From: Acidiferrobacteraceae bacterium
GTDB taxonomy: Bacteria; Pseudomonadota; Gammaproteobacteria; Arenicellales; UBA868
Direction: 5' to 3'
Length of the DNA stretch: 12,986 nt
NCBI GenBank assembly: GCA_002721105.1
Contig: PBJL01000014.1
Coordinates: forward strand, 24,172 to 37,157
The position numbers and the translations under genes are program-made. The notes under the pieces are model-generated. The model made no database searches, was not told the origin of the DNA, and saw only the letters and a program-made list of their open reading frames with translations. Shown in pieces: positions 7,193-12,986 of the stretch; the stretch's first letter is position 1, and every line of letters begins with the position of its first letter.

Positions 7193-7980
7193 AACTTGCT
7201 GCAATTCAAATGAACAGCGGATCGATTGTCAGTGAGAATCTTAGGGTAGCTGAGCAATATGTCACTCGTGCAGCAAATGAAGGTGCGAATATCATTGTAT
7301 TACCGGAAAATTTTATGCTCATGCCAGAAAATCATTCACAGAGATTAGATGCTGCCGAATTAGAGCAAAGCGTTCGCGGATTTATGGCGAATCTTGCCAA
7401 GCAAAGTAAAGCGATATTAGTGGGTGGCAGCGTGCCATTTTTGGCTTCGGATAATAAAGTAACAAACACTTGCTTAGTTTATGATCCTGATGGATCTAAC
7501 CTAGGTAGATATGACAAGATCCATCTTTTTGATGTTGAATTAGAGAATGGGGAAACCTATTTTGAGTCGAAACATGTATACGCTGGCAGTAAACCGGTGG
7601 TGATACAAACAGAATCTACCTCTATTGGTTTGAGTATTTGTTATGATATTAGATTCCCAGAACTTTACCGGACCTTGACATCTCTTGGGGCTGAAATTTT
7701 AACCGTGCCATCTGCGTTTGCAGTTTTAACTGGAGAGTCGCACTGGGAACCATTAATTAGAGCCCGGGCTATTGAAAATTTTTGTTGGGTTGTAGCAGCA
7801 GCGCAAGTCGGAAATCACCCTGGACGTTCTACGTGGGGGCATAGTGTCATAGTCAATCCATGGGGTGAAGTGGTAGCAGAAAAATTAGGTGGTACTGGAG
7901 TTATCAGTAGTGAGGCTGATCTATCCAAACTTCGCTCACTTAGACAGACATTCCCCAGTTTAAATCATCGAAGGATATAG
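7189..7980 (+). CDS. Nit-family carbon-nitrogen hydrolase (omega-amidase / deaminated-glutathione amidase type)
   Basis: This is a cytoplasmic hydrolase of the nitrilase superfamily with 263 residues. The catalytic triad is visible: Glu40 in LPENF, Lys110 in YDKIHLFD and Cys151 in SICYDIRFPELY. The sequence around each matches Nit1/Nit2 proteins rather than true nitrilases. Family members hydrolyse amides such as deaminated glutathione or 2-oxoglutaramate, the by-products of transaminases acting on glutathione or glutamine, so metabolite repair is the likely role. The exact substrate cannot be read from sequence. The C-terminus has the usual SLRQTFPSLNHRR. It is the last gene of the plus-strand run and is coupled to the exported-protein gene by an ATGA overlap. 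In many relatives a nit gene instead sits beside tldD. The aspartate aminotransferase gene lies tail-to-tail with it. Confidence 0.93.
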   Translation: MKLAAIQMNSGSIVSENLRVAEQYVTRAANEGANIIVLPENFMLMPENHSQRLDAAELEQSVRGFMANLAKQSKAILVGGSVPFLASDNKVTNTCLVYDPDGSNLGRYDKIHLFDVELENGETYFESKHVYAGSKPVVIQTESTSIGLSICYDIRFPELYRTLTSLGAEILTVPSAFAVLTGESHWEPLIRARAIENFCWVVAAAQVGNHPGRSTWGHSVIVNPWGEVVAEKLGGTGVISSEADLSKLRSLRQTFPSLNHRRI

Positions 7981-7982
7981 TC

Positions 7983-8008
7983 ATGCTGTTTATTAATCCA
8001 GACAGCAT
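7983..8008. repeat. short inverted repeat in the convergent gap
   Basis: ATGCTGT (7983-7989) and ACAGCAT (8002-8008) are exact reverse complements, extendable by one G-T pair, around a loop of about 10 nt. It begins two bases after the nit stop codon. Neither strand has a T-run after the stem, so it is not a standard intrinsic terminator. It may slow transcription or protect the 3' end of the mRNA. The rest of the 119-base gap to 8099 shows only weaker, short palindromes. Confidence 0.4.
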
Positions 8009-8099
8009 TCTTGACAGTGATAAGTATCAGTGATTTCTAGATGACGTAAAGAGATGTCGTTAACTTAATTGAGAAACGAAGAACGTGTCTTACTAGGAA

Positions 8100-9392
8100 T
8101 TAATTCTTATTAATTGTTCGGAGTTGTTTTTCGATTGCGATGATCTCAATACAAATTGAAACAATTTCCATTGCTTTTTGAATCTCACTTTCTTTTGGGA
8201 AAGTTGGTGCGATTCTAATATTTTTATCGAGAGGATCGAACCCGTGAGGAAAACTAGATCCTGCTGGCGTAAGTGTTACTCCCGTTTTGGCAGTTAGGTC
8301 GATGGTTTTTCGGGCACATCCCTCTATGACATCAAGATTAATAAAATAACCGCCCTCTGGTTTCGACCAAGTAGCTATATTTTTCCCGCTAAGCTCACGT
8401 TTGAAAATTGTATCAACTAAATCAAATTTTGGCTTTAAGATTGCTGCATGATTTTTCATATGAGCACGAAGTCCAACTAGATCATTAAAAAAAATTGCGT
8501 GGCGAAGCTGGTTTAGTTTGTCTGAACCAATTGTTTGGAATTGAATTTTAGATTTTGCTTCCGAGATGTTGGGCTCACTAGCACCCATAGCGGAAATACC
8601 GCTACCCGCAAAAGTGACCTTAGAGGTGGATGCGAACATCAACACTCTGTCAGGATGACCATGGGCAATACAGCTTTTTAGAATATTGGCGAGAGGTTTT
8701 GGTTGATCCACGAGATGGTGTTCAGCGTAAGCATTGTCCCAAAAGATTCGAAAGTCTGTGGCAGTTTCCATTTGCGCTAGCCGGTCAACAGTGGAATGGC
8801 TATAGGTTACTCCGGTAGGATTACTGTAACGCGGCACACACCAGATGCCTTTTACAGACGGATCTACCGCAAAAGTCTCTACCTGATCCATATTCGGTCC
8901 GGAACTCGTCATTTCAACAGGTACCAATTCAAACCCGAACAATTCACTAATCTTAAAATGTCGATCATATCCTGGAGACGGACACAGAAACCTAATCTTT
9001 CCTTGCTCTCTCCATGCTACTTCACCCTCGGATACTCCCCAAACATAGGCCCTCATTACGGCATCATGCATCATAGAAAGACTACTATTTTGTCCAATAA
9101 CAATGTTGTCTTTATCGCATTCTAAAATGCCCGAGAAAATGTCTTTGATGCTTGCAAGCCCATCTGTACCCCCATAATTGCGGCAATCGATACCATCGGA
9201 AGTGAGGTATTGTGTGGGTCCAGGTAGAGCCATAATGTGGTTTGCAAGGTCAAGCTGTTCCGGAGCAGGTAGTCCACGAGCCATATTTAAATTAAGTTTG
9301 AGATCACTAAACTTTTGGAGCCGAGAGAGAAGCTGCTCCCTTCTTTTAATGAGAGTATCTAAACTTAAAGAATCTAGCATTTCATCAAGCAC
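8100..9392 (-). CDS. aspartate aminotransferase, subgroup Ic (AspT-like, PLP-dependent)
   Basis: This is a fold-type I PLP enzyme of 430 residues resembling Corynebacterium AspT, which interconverts aspartate plus 2-oxoglutarate with oxaloacetate plus glutamate. Family marks in order: RNYGGTDGL (71-79); the cofactor-site GQNSSL (100-105); FLCPSPGYDRHF (135-146); WCVPRYSNPTG (184-194) with the Asn of the PLP ring; FWDNAYAEHH (217-226) with Asp219 and Tyr222; ASTSK (254-258), with Lys258 as Schiff-base lysine; and NIRIAP (391-396), whose Arg393 should hold the substrate carboxylate. This family differs from the usual gammaproteobacterial AspC. It is last in the minus-strand run, 53 bases after the EI gene. 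The start is uncertain: GTG at 9392 or ATG at 9380, neither with a strong ribosome binding site. Aspartate as substrate is inferred from the family. Confidence 0.93.
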   Translation of the reverse strand: MLDEMLDSLSLDTLIKRREQLLSRLQKFSDLKLNLNMARGLPAPEQLDLANHIMALPGPTQYLTSDGIDCRNYGGTDGLASIKDIFSGILECDKDNIVIGQNSSLSMMHDAVMRAYVWGVSEGEVAWREQGKIRFLCPSPGYDRHFKISELFGFELVPVEMTSSGPNMDQVETFAVDPSVKGIWCVPRYSNPTGVTYSHSTVDRLAQMETATDFRIFWDNAYAEHHLVDQPKPLANILKSCIAHGHPDRVLMFASTSKVTFAGSGISAMGASEPNISEAKSKIQFQTIGSDKLNQLRHAIFFNDLVGLRAHMKNHAAILKPKFDLVDTIFKRELSGKNIATWSKPEGGYFINLDVIEGCARKTIDLTAKTGVTLTPAGSSFPHGFDPLDKNIRIAPTFPKESEIQKAMEIVSICIEIIAIEKQLRTINKN

Positions 9393-9445
9393 TTTGAATC
9401 ATGAATCTAGCAATTTTGATTTAATCGATTCCAATACGCATTGGT

Positions 9446-11182
9446 TCAAGATTTGGTATTTAATTCTTCGACAAAAGATCTTGCTTCTAGCGGTGTTGTG
9501 CAATTGAGTATTGTGGGTACTTCTAGCATCAACGTGGCTTTCTTACTTTTTCGCACTACTTCTTTTACCTCAGGTATCCGTTTCGGTACCATGCTGAACT
9601 CCATTAGGCCTAGTCCCAACAATAATCTCGTGTAGTCTGGGTCTCCAGCCATTTCCCCACACATAGCAACAGGAGTACCAGCCTGTTTTCCAGCTCGAAT
9701 AACACTATCAATAAGACGAAGTACCGATGGATGTAGTGGATCGTAAAGGTAATCAACTTCATCATCGATACGGTCAATAGCTAGAGTGTATTGTATTAGA
9801 TCATTTGTCCCTATCGACAAAAAATCTAAATTCTTTGCAAATAAATCTGCAGCGATTGCTGCAGCTGGCACTTCGATCATACCTCCAATTGGTATGTTTG
9901 GGTCGAAATCAAGCCCCTCCCTTGCTAAATCTTCTTTAATTTCTTCGATAATCCGAAGAGTCTGATCTAGTTCTGAAAGGGAAGATAACATCGGAATCAT
10001 GATTCGACATGACCCATGAACGGAAGCACGCATTATCGCTCTTAAATGCGGTTTGAATAACATCGGTTCATTCAGGCAAAGTCTGATAGCTCGGCGCCCT
10101 AAAGCTGGATTAACTTTTGCATCCTCATTAGGACGGCCACCATCTACTTGTTTGTCAGCACCTAAATCAAGGGTACGTATAGTAACGGTACCTGAAATTG
10201 CTGAGAGAACATTTTTGTATGTTTGATATTGTTCGGTTTCGTCTGGTAAGTCAATGCGGTTCATGTACAAAAATTCTGTTCTATATAAACCTACATCTGA
10301 ACCACCAACATTTTTTAATTCTTCTACATCTAATGGGACTTCTATATTGCCGAGCAAATTGATTACTTTTCCATCAAGAGTTTTAGATGATTTCCTTTTG
10401 AGTGAAATTAGATATTTCTCTCGCCGGTTTTGTTTTCGCTGACGTTCTTGGAATTCGTCTATAAGTGACTGGTCAGGATTCACCAGTACCATTCCGTTAT
10501 GGCCGTCGACAGCTAGTACATCATTATTTCTAATAAAGTTAATCGTTCCATGAAGTCCTACTACTGCAGGGATACTTAGACTCCTCGCTAAAATAGAAGT
10601 ATGTGAAATCGGTCCTCCAAGACTGCTGATAAATCCAGCTATACCAAGATCGTGAAGCTTGACAAGATCTGCTGGCATAAGATCGTTTGTAACCACTACG
10701 CCACCTAAAAAATTACTTGGGTCGACTGTTATTGGCGTTCCATTCTCTGTGACAAGTTCTTGAAGAATATGGTCAACAATTTGTTGAATGTCATCTTTTT
10801 TTCCACGAAGATAATTGTCTTCAATTCCAAGAAAGTGCGTGGTTAGTCTTTCTATTTGTGTTTGTAATGCCCATTCAGCATTCACTAAATTTTGTTTTAT
10901 AAATTCTATTGGTTGTTTCGAGATGATTGGATCTTTAAGAATTAATCGATGCACATCGATAAATGATTTTGCGTCACTGGAAGATTCATCAGAAACAGTC
11001 TTTTGAATAGCGTCTAACTTGTCGGAGACAGTCCCTAAAGCTATTTGAAAACGATTACTTTCATGCTCAATTTGATTTGTTGAAATTTTGTATTTAGGAA
11101 ATTTATGGTGTACTGGGCCTAACACCACAGCTTTTCCTATAGCTACTTTAAATCCAATGCCTGAGCCAAAAAGCGAGAGCAC
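9446..11182 (-). CDS. ptsI: PTS Enzyme I (PEP-protein phosphotransferase), GAF-less
   Basis: Enzyme I takes phosphate from PEP onto a histidine and passes it to HPr. The 578 residues match PtsI length, and the N-terminal GAF domain that makes PtsP (Enzyme I-Ntr) about 750 residues is absent. The N-terminal HPr-binding helical part (about 35-145) leads to the phospho-domain loop GGPISHTSILARS (189-201) with active His194. The C-terminal PEP-binding barrel shows YRTEFL (300-305), RTLDLGADK (336-344), GGMIEVPAA (433-441), SIGTNDLIQYT (456-466) and AMCGEMAG (506-513) with the catalytic Cys508. The start is GTG, sharing one base with the stop of the HPr gene (TAGTG), which implies translational coupling. 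Its place next to ptsN and rpoN, with no sugar-specific EII gene visible, argues for a regulatory rather than sugar-uptake PTS. Confidence 0.96.
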   Translation of the reverse strand: MLSLFGSGIGFKVAIGKAVVLGPVHHKFPKYKISTNQIEHESNRFQIALGTVSDKLDAIQKTVSDESSSDAKSFIDVHRLILKDPIISKQPIEFIKQNLVNAEWALQTQIERLTTHFLGIEDNYLRGKKDDIQQIVDHILQELVTENGTPITVDPSNFLGGVVVTNDLMPADLVKLHDLGIAGFISSLGGPISHTSILARSLSIPAVVGLHGTINFIRNNDVLAVDGHNGMVLVNPDQSLIDEFQERQRKQNRREKYLISLKRKSSKTLDGKVINLLGNIEVPLDVEELKNVGGSDVGLYRTEFLYMNRIDLPDETEQYQTYKNVLSAISGTVTIRTLDLGADKQVDGGRPNEDAKVNPALGRRAIRLCLNEPMLFKPHLRAIMRASVHGSCRIMIPMLSSLSELDQTLRIIEEIKEDLAREGLDFDPNIPIGGMIEVPAAAIAADLFAKNLDFLSIGTNDLIQYTLAIDRIDDEVDYLYDPLHPSVLRLIDSVIRAGKQAGTPVAMCGEMAGDPDYTRLLLGLGLMEFSMVPKRIPEVKEVVRKSKKATLMLEVPTILNCTTPLEARSFVEELNTKS

Positions 11183-11454
11183 TATTCTTTTTCCCCAAAA
11201 CGGTTAGAAAAAACAGTCACAATCGCACTTAATGCTAAGTCTGCATCCTCTCCTTCTGCTGTGATTGTAATTTGACTGCCGCAAGTAGCAGCAAGCATCA
11301 TTATTCCCATTATATTTTTCCCATCGACCGACTGCCCTTCAAGATTAAGATGAATATCGCTTTTATAGGTCATCGCAATTTTTACTAATTCAGCTGAAGC
11401 TCGCGCGTGTAATCCTAGCTTATTTATCACTTGGACAGTTTTTTGAAATTTCAT
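11182..11454 (-). CDS. HPr-family phosphocarrier protein (NPr-like)
   Basis: This 90-residue carrier accepts phosphate from Enzyme I on His16 (in LGLHARAS, 13-20) and should donate it to EIIA-Ntr from the next gene upstream. The rest of the HPr fold is clear, including VDGKNIMGIMMLAATCGS (43-60). The usual regulatory serine (Ser46 in Gram-positive HPr, KSIM context) is Asn47 here (KNIM), so HPr kinase control appears impossible. I chose the ATG at 11454, which puts the active His at 16, close to the standard 15. A GTG at 11472 would add six residues. Neither has a good ribosome binding site. By neighbourhood it could be called ptsO. By its GAF-less Enzyme I partner it could be called ptsH, so I give no symbol. 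Confidence 0.94.
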   Translation of the reverse strand: MKFQKTVQVINKLGLHARASAELVKIAMTYKSDIHLNLEGQSVDGKNIMGIMMLAATCGSQITITAEGEDADLALSAIVTVFSNRFGEKE

Positions 11455-11486
11455 TCTAATAGATATGCCCACAAACTAATTACAGA

Positions 11487-11951
11487 TTAGGTTAGAAACT
11501 TAAGGAGAGTAGAAGGATCTTCCACACTTAAGATAGATTTTCTTTTTTCAGAATCGTTAAACATCGTTGCAAGACTAGATAGAATTTTTAGGTGTTTGTT
11601 AGAAGCGTCTGCAGGAACGAGCAATCCTATAGCCAGAATAATGGGTTGAGCATCAGGAGAATCAAAGTTTAAAGGCTCTCTAAGCCGGATTATCGCTGCT
11701 ATACAGTCATCAATTCCATTTAGTCGCCCATGGGGTAGCGCTATGCCTCCACCGATTCCAGTACTTCCGAGGCGCTCTCTCTCCGTTAATGTGCGCGACA
11801 CTGTATCCTTGTTAAGGGATGTACTATTGCTTGATAGCGAGATTGCTAGCTCCTCTAGCAATCTTTTCTTACTAGAGATTGTGACGTTAATGTGAATGCG
11901 GTCAATTGTCAAAATGCCTTCCAAACATTGCCTCTTTATTTTATCTGTCAT
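11487..11951 (-). CDS. ptsN: PTS EIIA-Ntr regulatory protein PtsN
   Basis: PtsN is the terminal phosphate acceptor of the nitrogen PTS. Its phosphorylation state regulates potassium transport, sensor kinases and other targets in enterics, and it transports no sugar. The 154 residues match the EIIA-Fru/Mtl-like fold: ERERLGSTGIGGGIALPHGRL (57-77), with phospho-acceptor His74, the FDSPD turn (97-101), and a second conserved His120 in NKHLKILSSLATMF. It lies 26 bases after rpoN, with no hpf gene between, and 32 bases before the HPr start. A GAAGG three bases before the ATG can serve as a ribosome binding site. The family and position agree well. Confidence 0.97.
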   Translation of the reverse strand: MTDKIKRQCLEGILTIDRIHINVTISSKKRLLEELAISLSSNSTSLNKDTVSRTLTERERLGSTGIGGGIALPHGRLNGIDDCIAAIIRLREPLNFDSPDAQPIILAIGLLVPADASNKHLKILSSLATMFNDSEKRKSILSVEDPSTLLKFLT

Positions 11952-11977
11952 AGGCCTTCATTTATTTAGTGAATGTT

Positions 11978-12986
11978 TCATAAAGTGGGATGACGGTTAG
12001 TTGAAGTTGGAATCAGCATTTGTTGCCTGTATTTGGTTACTGTACGTCTGGCCAAGTAAATTCCTTTTTTTCTAAGCTCCAGACTTATTGCTTGATCACT
12101 AAAAGGGTTTTCTGGAGACTCTGATTCTATCATTCTACGCACATCAATTTTTGCCATAGACGTCGAGTAACTTGTGCCTGTAGCATTATTGCATTTAGGT
12201 GTAAAAAAATCGTGAAATTTAAAAGTTCCTTTTGGTGTAAGCATATATTTTTCATGCGTGGCTCGCGATATAGTAGACGGATGAAGTTGTAATTTTCTTG
12301 AAAGCCAACGTTGCGTTAGAGGTTGCAGCTCTTCATGGTAAAAAAATTGTTCTTGATGTTTAATAATTTCATTGGCAATTCGAACAATAGTTTCTTGGCG
12401 CTTGTTTAAACTTTTGATAAGCCAGCGAGCTTCTTTTAGTTGTGATGCGAGAAAACCCTGACCAGTGTTATTTTTTTCTACATTCTGTGAGGAATTATAT
12501 TCCGGGGTAATTCGAATAAGTGGATATAGATATGGATTTAACTCGATTATCCATCTTCCATTTTTTTTGCTAACAATGACATCCGGAGCAATATAGGTTG
12601 TCCGGTCGTTGTAGTATCTGAGCCCTGGCTCTGGATCTAGGCTTCTTATTAAATTTAGCGCTTGTGATAGTGTATTCTCTGTAATTCCAAGGATTTGCCG
12701 TAGCTTTTTTGTGTTTTTTTCCGCTACTAGCTCCAGATGATTTTCGATAATAATAGCAGCAGTTCGTCTTCCAGGTGTTCCTGCAGCCAATTTTTTTATT
12801 TGCAATAGAAGACACTCTTTCAGATTTCGCGCACCAATACCTGGTGGGTCAATTGCTTGGATTTGACTTAGGACTTCCTCTAACTCATTATCTGTGAAAC
12901 TATTCTGATGCCCAATGATGCAGTTGATTTCGTCAAAGGATGCATCAAGATAACCACGTTTGTCTATATTGCCAATCAGCGCCTCT
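11978..12986 (-). CDS. rpoN: RNA polymerase sigma-54 factor RpoN (N-terminal part beyond the window)
   Basis: Sigma-54 directs RNA polymerase to -24/-12 promoters that need an enhancer-binding ATPase, classically for nitrogen-related genes. The frame is open from the right edge: 335 residues are visible, so about 140 N-terminal residues, including the activator-interacting region I, are missing. The first visible part reads LIGNIDKRGYL and later IDPPGIGARNLKECLL, the core-binding domain. Then follow SLDPEPG, the helix-turn-helix region STISRATHEKYM, and the C-terminal RpoN box ARRTVTKYR (12026-12052), where consensus is ARRTVAKYR. A TTG (Leu) at 12803-12805 could be mistaken for a start, but the conserved sequence before it shows the gene runs on. 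It heads the run rpoN-ptsN-HPr-EI-aminotransferase. Confidence 0.98.
   Translation of the reverse strand, partial: EALIGNIDKRGYLDASFDEINCIIGHQNSFTDNELEEVLSQIQAIDPPGIGARNLKECLLLQIKKLAAGTPGRRTAAIIIENHLELVAEKNTKKLRQILGITENTLSQALNLIRSLDPEPGLRYYNDRTTYIAPDVIVSKKNGRWIIELNPYLYPLIRITPEYNSSQNVEKNNTGQGFLASQLKEARWLIKSLNKRQETIVRIANEIIKHQEQFFYHEELQPLTQRWLSRKLQLHPSTISRATHEKYMLTPKGTFKFHDFFTPKCNNATGTSYSTSMAKIDVRRMIESESPENPFSDQAISLELRKKGIYLARRTVTKYRQQMLIPTSTNRHPTL

Noticed and set aside
8098..8115. AT-only inverted repeat AATTAAT/ATTAATT overlapping the aminotransferase stop codon, considered as a minus-strand terminator
   Set aside because: A stem of seven A-T pairs is too weak, it includes the stop codon, and no T-run follows on the minus strand.
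8796..9125. 109-residue plus-strand open frame inside the aminotransferase gene, and similar open frames at 9178-9507 and 9441-9635
   Set aside because: They are opposite strongly conserved aminotransferase and Enzyme I coding sequence and encode no recognisable domain.
10596..10640. Enzyme I active-site loop GGPISH has Ile where the general signature of PEP-utilising enzymes prefers Thr or Asn
   Set aside because: From memory, related Enzyme I proteins of this subfamily often have Leu at this position, so it looks like a subfamily trait rather than a defect.
12570..12815. 81-residue minus-strand open frame overlapping rpoN
   Set aside because: It is a shifted frame of the RpoN coding sequence; the real frame continues through with conserved RpoN motifs.
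1..12986. CRISPR array, insertion sequence, prophage, defence or toxin-antitoxin genes
   Set aside because: No regularly spaced repeats, transposase or integrase motifs, or unexplained gene clusters were seen; gene content is housekeeping throughout.

Overview
The window looks like chromosomal housekeeping DNA from an AT-rich Gammaproteobacterium. The case for that class is the lptE lipoprotein of the outer-membrane LPS translocon, the run leuS-lptE-holA-nadD-rsfS-rlmH in E. coli-like order, and an RpoN/nitrogen-PTS block. Codon use is uniformly AT-biased, intergenic gaps are short, and there are several ATGA-type stop/start overlaps. I cannot name the genus from sequence alone. I see no transposase, integrase, phage gene, tRNA, rRNA or CRISPR array.

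Plus strand, 1-7980. A probable 3' scrap of an upstream gene (1-48) is followed by a small DUF2007-type protein with a C-terminal CxxC/CxxC zinc-ribbon tail. A good sigma70-type promoter (TTGACA, 17-nt spacer, TATAGC at 389-417) precedes a DUF4389 membrane protein and then leuS, lptE and holA. After a 144-base gap with a weaker promoter-like pair come nadD, rsfS and rlmH, tightly packed (14-base and 4-base overlaps). In E. coli, mrdA/mrdB would follow rlmH. Here there is instead a small exported protein of unknown function, translationally coupled (ATGA) to a Nit-type carbon-nitrogen hydrolase.

A 119-base convergent gap (7981-8099) holds a short inverted repeat but no convincing intrinsic terminator.

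Minus strand, 12986-8100, read right to left. RpoN (sigma-54; N-terminal part lies beyond the right edge), PtsN (EIIA-Ntr), an HPr-type phosphocarrier, a PTS Enzyme I without the GAF domain of PtsP, and a subgroup Ic (Corynebacterium AspT-like) aspartate aminotransferase are all co-oriented with gaps of 53 bases or less. Together they would form a phosphorelay PEP -> EI -> HPr -> EIIA-Ntr with no sugar permease in view. This suggests a regulatory PTS beside sigma-54, with an amino-donor enzyme at the end of the run. The hpf gene (and rapZ after ptsN) seen in many relatives is absent.

I found no clearly undescribed system. The points most worth checking are the compact hpf-less rpoN/PTS/AspT cluster, the Asn at the HPr Ser46 position, non-consensus residues in RlmH, LeuRS and the RpoN box, and the exported protein coupled to the Nit hydrolase.
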